This document shows, one piece after another, positions 1 to 7,872 of a stretch of DNA of 12,146 nucleotides. The notes below the pieces were generated by a model. The model was not told where the DNA came from and searched no databases. It saw only the letters and a list, made by a program, of their open reading frames with translations. A program made the translations under genes and the position numbers. Origin of the DNA: Hemicentrotus pulcherrimus (taxonomy: Eukaryota; Echinodermata; Echinoidea; Camarodonta; Strongylocentrotidae); the NCBI GenBank assembly GCA_003118195.1, contig BEXV01001561.1, positions 41,464 through 53,609 of the forward strand, written 5' to 3'. Every line of letters starts with the position of its first letter. The first letter of the stretch is position 1.

Positions 1-270
1 GGGGGGGGGGCCTTTAGTGCACACCTCTCTTTAAAGGCCATCTGCTTATAGTGGATACCTATCTCCTTTCCCTATTGAAAATATGCCTGTCAAATTAAAG
101 AACTTGTCAGGCTATTTCATATTTTAATTTGATTCGTCGTGGTAGGACAAATAATTCTGGAGGGTGAATTGCCATTTAGTCTATTTTTATGATGTTGAAA
201 ATTTCTCGATGAGACTTTGCATGTATTTTTATCTTGTGATCTAGATACATTTTTCTTATCATCTCTCTAG

Positions 271-476
271 TAATGTGAAAGGCCTTCATAATAACGACCT
301 GGCTCAGGTGAGCGTTAAGTCCTTTGTGTACCCCATGGTGGCAAGTTTCTGGCCATCGTTTTTCTTACCAAAGGAGGAGGAGAGAAATGCGCTCCTACCC
401 CTAGGAGAAAGAATAAGCTTCACAATCGCAGAATTGGGATACATGTACGTCTTTGGCACAAAACCAGATTCTCTTG
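271..476 (+). CDS. EPHX1: EPHX1 exon A (lid region)
   Basis: The acceptor is a pyrimidine-rich stretch ending in AG at 269-270, and the donor is GTGAGT at 477-482. The exon begins with the last base of a split codon (T at 271), followed by Asn-Val-Lys-Gly-Leu-His, and ends after one base of a codon. The GTG at 275 is an internal Val, not a start. It covers the region equal to human residues about 242-310, including the GYM tyrosine that helps activate the epoxide oxygen and the TKPD motif. Confidence 0.93.
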
Positions 477-2574
477 GTGAGTAGGCTACTTTCAGAGATA
501 ATTTTTATTTTTGGTAGCGAAAGGAATTAGGTTGTACAATGTACCATTTGTGAGTGATTTGAAGAATAATCTTTATTTTGGTAGCGAAAAAGGAATTAGA
601 TTGAAACTTCATGGCCATTGCCTAACCATATTGAATGGGGGAGGGGGTGTCAGACCAATTTGCTTACAAGCATTTGTTCTTAACAAGCCGAAAATAAGGG
701 GGGGGGAGAAATCATCAACTTACCCCTCTTGAGGCAATGCCCCTGTGAAACTTCTTAAATGTATGGGAGTATTTTTATTGATTATATTTATTTATTTTTG
801 TAGTGAAAAGGAATTTAAAATAAAACTTCTTGAATGTATGCAAGTATTTTGAAAGTTTGTGGTAGGGAGAAGGAATTTTAGAGTGAAAATTCTTGAATGT
901 ATAAGACTCTTTTAAAAATAAACTCACTTTTGGTTGCAAAAAGGAATTTAGTTGTTGAATGCATCTGGGGGACTTGATGGTTAGATATCAGGAAGCTAAC
1001 AGGCATGCTTCTAACGTCACTAATAGGGAAGCCCTATATTTCTCTCTCTCTCTCTAGCAATGGCTCTGAATGACTCTCCTATGGGCTTAGCATCTCTCAT
1101 CCTAGAGAAATATTCCAGTTGGACCAATCGAAACTGGAAAAAGCTAGAGGACGGTGGCCTGACGCAAGCTTACAGTATGGATGATCTGTTGACCAATGTG
1201 ATGATCTATTGGATTAACGGCAATGTAGCCTCCTCTGTGAGACTCTTTAAAGAAGAGTTTGGTGCAAGTGCCAAGGGATATCCTAATGTGTAAGTCTGGA
1301 AAGACTCTTTTTAAGTAACTCGGTAACATTGTTCAAAGTTGATGAAAAAATTGTATGAAATGTTACTTATTATATTCCTTCTACTATACTAACCCTCCAA
1401 CATGCAAAAAAAACCTGAACAAATTCTCAAACCACAAAGATATCTATAGTTTTCTGTGAAGGTCTCGCTGTGCAACACCTTCTAACAGTGATCAACAGTA
1501 AATTCTCCCAACCATTTTTGAATTTTCCCAACCGTTTTTCCATGAACAAAAGATACAAGACAGGCTTTTAAAATATTTTCAACACTTTAATGTCTTGAAT
1601 GATATATATACAGCCAATTCATTGCTTTGTGACAATTGACATTCCCCTAAAGTGTAATTAAATTGTAATAATATAGTTGGGAGAATTAAGGAATCGATCA
1701 GATCAGTTTCTCTGAATTATATCATTGATAATGGTCCATTTTCACTCGAACTGTCAGATTATCTTTAATTGTACATCTAGCATTGAAGTCGCTACCTTAG
1801 CACCACTTTCTCTCATCTGAACAATGTTACCAAGTCTGGAAAGACTCTATGAACAATCTAGAAAGATTTTATTAAAAATTCTGAACAACCCAACAGACCG
1901 ACAGCCTGGTGGGATAAAACTTGCTCCTGCAGCAAGAAAAGAGTTTGATACAATCCAGCGACATATAAACGCCGGACTTATAGGACTACCATCAGAATTT
2001 AATGAAAACCTACATGTATTTCAGAAACCCTTATAAAAAACAGTGGGCCATATCAAAGTACAGTTAAATTTAAGAGAAAATTCTGTAATATGCAATGAGC
2101 ACGACAATCTGAGCATCATGTGAAGTGTCGTTTTTGATAATTAAGTTTTGAAATCTCATTATTCTAGCCATTATCATAATATTTTGCGATTTTACAAGTA
2201 CTGTAACTGTCTTTATAACGAATATGCATTGATGTTATTTTTACCTCACAATCATGTTTAATATCCACTTAATATATTCATCAAGGAGAAGTCTCAAATT
2301 CATTTTTGTTTTTCACATTTATCCCTGCACTTGTTAATTCAAACAATGTCTTCATAACACCTGCAGGTACGCCTCCCGTGTTCCGTTCGGCTATGCCTGC
2401 TTCCCTTACGAGTTCATTGGAACAACAGATTGGCTGATGAAAGTATTCCATCCGAGAATCCTTCACTTCTCATACTTCCAGACTGGAGGGCACTTTCCAG
2501 CATTCCAGGTCCCCGCCCTGCTGGCTCAAGACATCCGAGATTTCGCCAGGAAGGTAGAAGCGCTGAGAGTGTGA
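271..2574 (+). CDS. EPHX1: Microsomal epoxide hydrolase (EPHX1-like), 3' part, three exons
   Basis: Exons 271-476, 1058-1289 and 2367-2574 join with compatible phases into about 214 residues plus stop, the C-terminal half of a family protein of about 455 residues. The family is membrane-anchored in the ER and adds water to epoxides of xenobiotics and lipids through a Glu/His/Asp triad in an alpha/beta-hydrolase fold. Visible family motifs are VKGLH, GYM, TKPD, ALNDSP, LEDGG, DDLLTNVM, FPYE, GGHF and LLAQDIR. The triad acid is Glu at 2410-2412 and the base is His at 2491-2493. The nucleophile Asp exon (family position about 226) lies before the window. Lid Tyr (human 299) is kept at 440-442, but the residue matching human Tyr374 is Phe (1246-1248). 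It converges with the THAP/zinc-finger gene downstream. Which EPHX1 paralogue this is cannot be told from here. Confidence 0.95.
498..970 (+). repeat. Degenerate ~65-bp tandem repeat in EPHX1 intron
   Basis: At least five diverged copies share the core GGTAGCGAAAAGGAATT, most followed by a tract like GAAACTTCTTGAATGTATG. Cores start near 511, 578, 798, 859 and 931, so the spacing between neighbours is 67, about 62 and about 71 bases. The larger gap between copies two and three is mostly explained by the hAT-like insertion at 610-745. Confidence 0.7.
610..745. mobile_element. Small non-autonomous hAT-like element (MITE)
   Basis: A 136-bp segment is flanked by a perfect 8-bp direct repeat TGAAACTT (602-609 and 746-753). 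Its ends are inverted repeats, CATGGCCATTGCCTA against CAGGGGCATTGCCTC, with 12 of 15 matches. An 8-bp target duplication and a CAGGG-type end are hallmarks of hAT transposons. Taking it out leaves a normal unit of the surrounding tandem repeat, which is independent evidence for insertion. It is too short for a transposase and contains two G-runs. Confidence 0.6.
1058..1289 (+). CDS. EPHX1: EPHX1 exon B (lid to core)
   Basis: The acceptor follows a (TC)n tract (1041-1055) and ends in AG at 1056-1057. A branch-like TTCTAAC sits at 1009-1015. The first two bases, CA, complete an Ala codon with the G of exon A, giving Leu-Ala-Met-Ala-Leu-Asn-Asp, the same length as in vertebrate EPHX1. The donor is GTAAGT at 1290-1295. 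The ATG at 1060 is therefore internal. It encodes the conserved LEDGG and DDLLTNVM motifs and the SSxRxxKE motif, in which Phe replaces the usual Tyr. Confidence 0.94.
1309..1831. mobile_element. Probable ~520-bp insertion in EPHX1 intron
   Basis: A 17-bp direct repeat, AAGTCTGGAAAGACTCT, occurs at 1292-1308 and 1832-1848. The segment between them has a 14-bp perfect inverted repeat: GGTAACATTGTTCA at 1322-1335 and its reverse complement at 1818-1831, abutting the right-hand copy. This pattern suggests an insertion with a long target duplication just inside the splice donor. No protein is encoded and the element class is unknown. The left inverted repeat is 13 bases away from the left direct copy, so the exact left border is uncertain. 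Confidence 0.4.
1832..2033 (+). pseudogene. Possible retroelement pol fragment in intron
   Basis: An open stretch inside EPHX1 intron 1290-2366 encodes a plausible protein-like sequence with LAPAARKEFDTIQRHI, followed by a short HVFQKP motif and a stop at 2034-2036. The layout faintly recalls the thumb/connection region after reverse transcriptase in LTR-type elements. That is a weak impression from composition and motif order. It has no splice signals that fit the host gene, no full domain, and could be chance. Confidence 0.2.
2367..2574 (+). CDS. EPHX1: EPHX1 terminal exon (catalytic Glu and His)
   Basis: The acceptor AG is at 2365-2366. The first base G completes a Val codon begun in exon B, and the frame stays open to TGA at 2572-2574. 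It encodes FPYE with the triad Glu (2410-2412) and GGHF with the catalytic His (2491-2493), then the C-terminal helix LLAQDIR. Without a splice model this exon is easy to miss because no ATG opens it. Confidence 0.93.
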
Positions 2575-2854
2575 GGTAGCTTAACTAGCTTTAATGTGGC
2601 GTGAAAGTCCAGTACGGAACACGGGGTTATTGGTGACAGCGGTCAATGACGAGTTTTAATTTTAGTTTAATCAATGATATTTGTTGGTATTAGATGAAAG
2701 TGCACCATGACCAATCACCAGAAGTATTCCAAAAATACTAATATAGAACCTCCTTCAGGCAAAAGGGCATGAAAATGTCTTTTTGTGGGTAAATAACGAC
2801 AGTTAGTTGTCAAATCCAATTTAGCAATCATAATCGTCTTCAAAACATTTCTGT

Positions 2855-2936
2855 ATAATTTTACTGTTTTGTAGGTCAATATACCAGTTGGTAGATAATT
2901 TTACTTTGTTTTGTAGGTCAATATATCAGTGCGTAG
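2855..2936 (+). repeat. Imperfect ~40-bp tandem duplication
   Basis: Two adjacent copies share ATAATTTTACT and TTTTGTAGGTCAATATA followed by a diverged TCAGT/CCAGT end (2855-2893 and 2895-2936). It lies in or just after the EPHX1 3' UTR. Confidence 0.65.
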
Positions 2937-2956
2937 ATCCAATCTGCACATGCGCC

Positions 2957-2962
2957 AATAAA
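2957..2962 (+). promoter_or_regulatory. Candidate polyadenylation signal AATAAA
   Basis: This is the first exact AATAAA on the + strand after the EPHX1 stop codon, about 380 bases downstream, and a plausible 3' end signal for that gene. Confidence 0.45.
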
Positions 2963-3093
2963 AATTGTAAAACCCACCGAGACTAATACTGGATACAGGC
3001 TCACAAAATTTATGTAATCACAATTCATGCATGCACCTGTGATATGTTCTATCAAACAAAGGTGGAAGTACTGATAATCCTTTCAAGAGGGCA

Positions 3094-3099
3094 AATAAA
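3094..3099 (+). promoter_or_regulatory. Second candidate polyadenylation signal AATAAA
   Basis: This is an exact AATAAA about 520 bases after the EPHX1 stop. It could be an alternative 3' end. Confidence 0.35.
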
Positions 3100-3590
3100 G
3101 AATCACCTCCATGACTTTAGCTGTGATTATTCCAAAGGGCACAAAGTGGGATTTATCTATGTTTAAAAGATCTGTGGATATTTGGGGTCATCTGAACCAT
3201 GTGCTAACTACAAACTGGTATAATGATGGCACTATAAGGCAATATATTGTCTGTGATATGACATTTATATGTTTTTTATCGTTGACATACATGTGTGCCT
3301 CGGGTTTCATTTGGTCAAAGGTTGAGGGTTAGTTAGGGTCGCACTTGGGTCAGCCAGAACTTAAAGAGAAGGTTAAGTTCTGGGAAGAGGTGAAAAATAA
3401 TTTGTGAACTTTATCATTCTTATTATGCAAGTGTGGAAGAACATCAGATAAGACATGTTCCCTGAAAAGCATGGCTCTTCAATTGCCTTCATATTCTAAA
3501 TATGTCATGACCACGACCTTAGCAGTTATGCAATCAACTTGTAATAGTATTTTGATGACGTATAGCATTTTTTCATCAAATTATTCTCTG

Positions 3591-3691
3591 CCTCTCTCCT
3601 CATCTCTCTTCCTTCTCCCCTTTCTCTCTTCCTTCTCCCCTTTCTCTCTCTCCTTCTCTCTCTCCCTTTTCTCTTTTCTCTCTCTCTCTCT
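3591..3691 (+). repeat. Polypyrimidine (CT-rich) tract
   Basis: About 100 bases of C and T only, apart from one A at 3602. A 20-bp unit, TTCCTTCTCCCCTTTCTCTC, is repeated exactly at 3609-3628 and 3629-3648, and the tract ends in (TC)n. The Ser/Leu/Phe-rich open frame across it is a product of the low-complexity sequence. Confidence 0.9.
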
Positions 3692-4065
3692 GCTACACTA
3701 CTGTATTTTGTATAATGAGCATACAGTAATTTATGTGTAGATATAGTACCGCAATCATATTTTCTCTCAATTTAGTTCATTTTAAATCAATATCTTGTTT
3801 ATGATTGCTTATGAAACAACTTTTTAAAAACAAAAGTATGGCAATCAGGTAATACTTGTTAGTGACTGTAAAATTATGCATTTCTTGTGATGCAATATCA
3901 TTTTATTCATTAATTTACTTTATCTTAGTTAACGCCTATCTATTGATTATGAATTAGAGCTTTTATATCCTTCGAACCAGATTCTATTTTTACTTTTTTT
4001 TTTTCCAAATCGCTATTCCAATCACTGCTCTTCCTTGAATAGGACATCATGTCTCATAGCAGATG
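3692..4065. other. AT-rich intergenic stretch, nothing recognised
   Basis: No coding, RNA or repeat signal was found beyond an AT bias and short homopolymers such as the T-run near 3995-4003. Confidence 0.5.
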
Positions 4066-4308
4066 GACTTAGAGGGGTCAGTGACACAAAGACGTTGCTC
4101 CATTTTTGCCATTTTTAGAAAAATGGTATGTGTCACTAACCACTTGGGCCTTTAGGAGTTACCGGTAAGTCCCTGTTTCACTATCCAGTGTTGGGTGGAG
4201 TTAAATCTTTGTTTCCTGGAAAGCCCACATTTTTCTGAACATTTTGATATCAAATACTCATTGTGGCAAAATATGGAGTAACATCTTTGTGTCACTTACC
4301 CTTGAGTC
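4066..4308. mobile_element. ~240-bp inverted-repeat element (MITE)
   Basis: The ends are long imperfect inverted repeats. Segment 4066-4111 and the reverse complement of 4264-4308 align over about 45 bases and share GTGACACAAAGA, CTCCAT and TTTTGCCA. The left arm also folds on itself, with GTGACACA at 4081-4088 against TGTGTCAC at 4130-4137 and CCATTTTT against AAAAATGG. TA dinucleotides flank both ends (4070-4071, 4309-4310), which would suit a Tc1/mariner-type target if the ends are placed there. No transposase is encoded. Confidence 0.6.
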
Positions 4309-4489
4309 TATTTTTCATCAAGTGTGTGATTTTGCAATAAAACATGTACTAATATGTACATCTTTTTTGTTTTTTGCTCCAATTACATTTCTTAACCCTT
4401 TGCCTACTGGAACCGGGTAGACGCTGTGGGAATGAGTGAATTCAGTCGTCAACAAGTTAATTAAGTGAAAGAAACTGGTTTGACTAGTG

Positions 4490-4820
4490 ATGGAAGGTAC
4501 AAAATACGAAGAAGAAAGCAATGGAACATTAAACACAAAAGGGGAAAAGATGGAGGGAAAAAGTGGATAGCGAGTGAGAGAGGGAGATATGGAAAATATG
4601 ATCGAGGAAGAGAGATGGGCGGAAAAAGTGAAGGGAGGAAGTACAGAGAAATGAAGGAGAAAGAAATAGAATATTTGAAGATACAAAAGGGGAATAGGTG
4701 GAGGGGAAAATGGATAGCGAGTGAGAGAGAGAGAAAAAGATATGGAAAGTATGAATAGGGAGGAAGTACAGAGAAATGAATAGAACATCTGAAGATGCAA
4801 AAGGGGAATACCGGTAGGAA
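4490..4820 (+). repeat. GA-rich imperfect tandem repeat
   Basis: Units begin with AAAAGGGGAA at 4537, 4685 and 4799, giving periods of 148 and 114 bases. Shared blocks include TGGATAGCGAGTGAGAGAG and GGAAGTACAGAGAAATGAA, and a partial unit precedes the first. The purine bias keeps several frames open on both strands, giving Lys/Arg/Glu-rich and Ser/Phe/Pro-rich pseudo-proteins that should not be called genes. Confidence 0.8.
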
Positions 4821-5595
4821 ACCAAGCAGATAAGGGAAAGAGAGTAGAGCATTACAACAAAAATCTTGATTTGCCCCTCTATGCCCAGGAGTGGAATAAG
4901 GACCTGGTAGGAAAAAGAAAGCTTTAGTGATAGAATGTACCATAAGCCCTTGCTATGATTACATGGTAGGAACACTCCCTGGTAGCTGAGATGGTGCACA
5001 CACGATGTGCATCAATGAATCCAAGGTACATGCATATGTATATAAATCGGTAAAATAAAGACATTTTTTATTTATAGGGTTAGGTCAAGTGATGGGTACA
5101 GGATTGAAGCTCCATATTCATCTAGTGTTGGAAATTGAAAGAGCAATTGTCGCAGATAAAAATGTTGTACGACCTGTTTCTTACATACAGTTCACATGCT
5201 TGTAAGACATGACAACTTTTAACTATGATTGCATTTCACTTTTTTTCTTATTTTAATAATTTTTACAAGTCAAAATACATTTGTAAAAAACAGGGAACAG
5301 CATTTTCAATCAATTTTGCACAAGATGTACATGTAGCTGCCTGCTGTGGATAATACTTCATACTGATTCAGTCTAGTCTGTTCAACTTGGCAATGTATGA
5401 ATAGCTGCTTTTATAGAGTGACCTGAATTTTAAGATAACTTTCATGATACAAACCCTGAAACAAATTCCGGTAATGGATCATTACTGAATGGAATTATAA
5501 TACATGTATGATGTTGGTTAGCAAGCACAACATCTCAGGTGCAAATCCAAACAATGGTGGATGACTGAAACCTGCATTGTGTATTCCCTCGCCTA
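4821..5595. other. Intergenic stretch without recognised genes
   Basis: AT-rich sequence with scattered TACATGTA-type words. No coding frame or RNA gene was recognised. Confidence 0.5.
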
Positions 5596-5599
5596 GTTA

Positions 5600-5830
5600 A
5601 GTGTTAAGTGGAAAACACTCTGTCCCTCGGATAGGACGTTAAATGGAGGCCCCGTGTAGAGGAGGGTCGTAATCTTTGCACTTTAAGAACCCACTGCATT
5701 GTTTGTATAAGAGTAGGGGGAAACCCCGGTGTAGTGGTTTACCTGCACACCCCCAATCAGTTATACTGGGAGGAGAGACCCAAAGGTTACAGTGATTCAG
5801 ATCGCTTTTCGCGAATAATAATAATAATAT
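5600..5830 (+). repeat. Interspersed SINE-like repeat with (AAT)n tail
   Basis: The block containing CCCTCGGATAGGACGTTAAA, AAGAACCCACTGCA and GTAGGGGGAAACCCCGGTGT resembles a repeat I associate with sea urchin and other marine deuterostome DNA; this is recall, not a search. It ends in CGCGAATAATAATAATAAT, a trinucleotide tail like that of many SINEs. Borders are approximate and no clear target duplication was found. The small open frame on the - strand within it is not a gene. Confidence 0.5.
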
Positions 5831-6052
5831 AGACCCCGTCATAATTTCCTACACATCATAAAAACAGAGAGGAAAAGTGCAGCCCGAAAGAATGATCAAA
5901 ATAATCAACGTATAAAAAGTAAATTTGTATGTACATGTACAGTACATTACAGCTAACCAAACATACATGTAACTGAATAGAGTACCACATCAGGATTTCA
6001 TCATTGTATCAGTTTTCCCTCAAACCTCCCTCTAAATCTAAACAAGGATTTA

Positions 6053-6067
6053 AAAAAAAAAAAAAAA
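6053..6067 (+). repeat. Poly(A) run
   Basis: An uninterrupted run of about 15 A lies just before the larger repeat that follows. It could be a retroposon tail or a simple slippage tract. Confidence 0.7.
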
Positions 6068-6103
6068 GTAGATGGAATTTTGACTGCGCACAGTCGAAAA
6101 TGA

Positions 6104-6697
6104 TGCCTCCGTCATAGAGCAATTTTACAAACCAAAACAGAAGAAATTTTTCAAATTTAAGTTCAATTGTAATCCATTAACAGGTTTTCAAAATATCATG
6201 ATTACAAGCAATTTCTCATATACACATATGACCTTTGATCTTTGACCTCATGACCCTAAAAATCTACTCAATTCATTGGCTCTACAAGATGTCCAGAGTT
6301 AAATAGTAATCCATCCGTCAGTTCTAATGAGAATACGTTCACAAGCTATTTTTGCACACATGAGTCAATGACCCCAAAATCTACTCAGTTCATTAGCTCT
6401 GCAAGATACATACATGTACATGATCAAAGTTTGGCAGGAATCCATCAATCTGTATTAATGATAATGCAATCACAAGCTATTCTTGCATACATAATGAGCC
6501 GCATGACCTTTAACCTTGACCTCATGACCCCATAGTCTAATCAGTTCATCGACTTTGCAAGTAACATACATGTCCAAAGTTTGGCAGGAATCCATCAATC
6601 GGTTCTTGAGATAACACGATCACAAAAACGGGACGTACGGACGTACGGACGGACAACCCAAAGACATAATGCCTCCAAGTACTTCGTAACGGAGGCA
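6104..6697. repeat. ~600-bp interspersed repeat with three internal units
   Basis: TGCCTCCGT at 6104-6112 and its reverse complement at 6689-6697 bracket the element. Inside are three diverged tandem units of about 130-140 bases, starting near 6228, 6359 and 6493. Each has a CATGACCC/CAATGACCCC-like motif, TCAGTTCAT-like and TGCAAG motifs, and GGAATCCATCAAT or an equivalent. A (GTACGGAC)n run follows at 6632-6653, then a terminal stem-loop whose arms are ATGCCTCC (6669-6676) and GGAGGCAT (6691-6698). Similar repeats are common in marine invertebrate genomes (general knowledge). Confidence 0.65.
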
Positions 6698-7019
6698 TAA
6701 AAACACAGGCATCCCAAGCACATTGACCCCTTAACTTTACTACTCCATTCCCTCCAATGTTCAAATATTTTAACAGGGGGCCTAGTTGCACACAGATCTT
6801 AACATTTCAACACAGACAGCTTGTGAAAGAGATAGCGTGCTATCCTACTCATAACAGTTATTTTACAGTGACATAAATTTACATGTATATAACTGTCGAC
6901 CAACAAAAGCAATCATCTTTTGGTGATTAAAGCAGAGGCGAGTCCTGATTGAGTATTGTTTGTCTGGCATTTTGCTAGGCATATACATGTATATGAACGA
7001 ATAAGATCATTTGTTATCT
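6698..7019 (-). other. Likely 3' UTR/flank of the THAP/zinc-finger gene
   Basis: This stretch directly follows the stop codon of the - strand gene. I found no exact AATAAA on that strand here, so the transcript may run into the repeat beyond. There is no coding signal. Confidence 0.4.
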
Positions 7020-7872
7020 CTATTCAGACTCTTCACTTTTACTTTTCTCTGGATCTTCCTTTTTCCACGATTCTCTCTCTTTCCACCAGTCAATCCCATG
7101 CAGTTTCTTCTTGTGGTTCTTTAAGCTGACCTTATTGGTAAACGCCATCTCACACAACTCACAAACGTATGGCTTATCTCCTGTATGCTGCCGCATGTGT
7201 ATCTTTAGATTGCTACTCTGCGTGAACGACCTGTCACATATTGAGCATGGATAAGGCTTAACTCCACTGTGGATCAATAAATGCCGCTCGAGGAAAGACG
7301 TATTTCTCAAGATCTTGCCACAGGTCGAGCACTGCTTACCCTTCCTCGTTTTATTGCTGTGGTTCTTAAAAATGTGACACTTTAGGTATTCCTGGTGCTT
7401 GAACCTTGAGGGGCACTGTGGACATTGGACGTAATCGCTTTCCTTGACCTCTAGGTGTGAGATCTCATGCATTTTGATATAATTAGTTCTGATCATTTTA
7501 CCGCACTGCTGACACAGTACACTACACCTAGGATCATCGTTGTGGCGTAAGTCGAAATGTTGTTTAAAGCGCAAGAGGAGTTTTTTGCACTCCCCACACC
7601 ATCCCAAATCAAATTGGTGCCCCTTTTCAAATTTGTTTTTAATTGATTGGACGGCATCCTCGATCGCTTCTAGGCCCTTATCAATCGGGATGTGTTTGTG
7701 TAAATGGTGCATCATTTCTGGCTTCTCTTTCCAGACCTCGGAGCAGATAGGGCATGCTTCCGGGAACTTAACGGCTGGTTTGCGATTTTTGCTCTGGCAT
7801 TTTTTTCTTTTAGTAGCAGGTCTACCCTCAAAGTCTTCATCACTATCTTCTCCATATTCAAAGCTGTCGTCA
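7020..7872 (-). CDS. Exon 4: seven C2H2 zinc fingers
   Basis: Terminal exon ending at TAG 7022-7020, residues 317-599. Fingers by zinc ligands: 1 C356 C359 H372 H376; 2 C408 C411 H421 H426 (only 9 residues between C and H, irregular); 3 C436 C439 H451 H455 (11 between); 4 C466 C469 H482 H487; 5 C497 C500 H513 H517; 6 C525 C528 H541 H545; 7 C553 C556 H569 H574. Fingers 5-7 are joined by TGEKP-like linkers (SGVKPY, TGDKPY), typical of DNA-binding arrays. Finger 6 has the helix QSSNLKI. The start at 7872 keeps the phase of exon 3 and gives Ile-Asp-Asp-Ser; 7863 is an alternative three codons shorter. The ATG at 7715 is internal, since finger 1 begins before it. Confidence 0.85.

Larger units (their letters stand above)
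2575..3590. other. EPHX1 3' UTR and flank
   Basis: There is no convincing gene. The first part must include the EPHX1 3' UTR. It has an imperfect direct duplication of about 40 bases at 2855-2936. A short open frame near 3111-3332 has no recognisable motif and is judged chance. Confidence 0.6.

Noticed and set aside
9..39. GGCCTTTA and TAAAGGCC inverted pair after the initial G run
   Set aside because: Only 8 bases with a 15-base loop at a window edge with a homopolymer; not distinguishable from chance.
511..732. + strand open frame in the EPHX1 intron
   Set aside because: It starts from an alternative codon and runs through the tandem repeat and MITE.
3111..3332. + strand open frame of 73 codons after EPHX1
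   Set aside because: No recognised motif, no splice support and ordinary length for chance in AT-rich DNA.
3471..3740. + strand open frame of 89 codons rich in Ser and Leu
   Set aside because: Its middle is the CT microsatellite; nothing conserved on either side.
4318..4999. Three overlapping - strand open frames rich in Ser, Phe, Leu and Pro (about 160 residues each)
   Set aside because: They are all translations of the same GA-rich tandem repeat in different frames. Open in several frames at once, no domain, low complexity.
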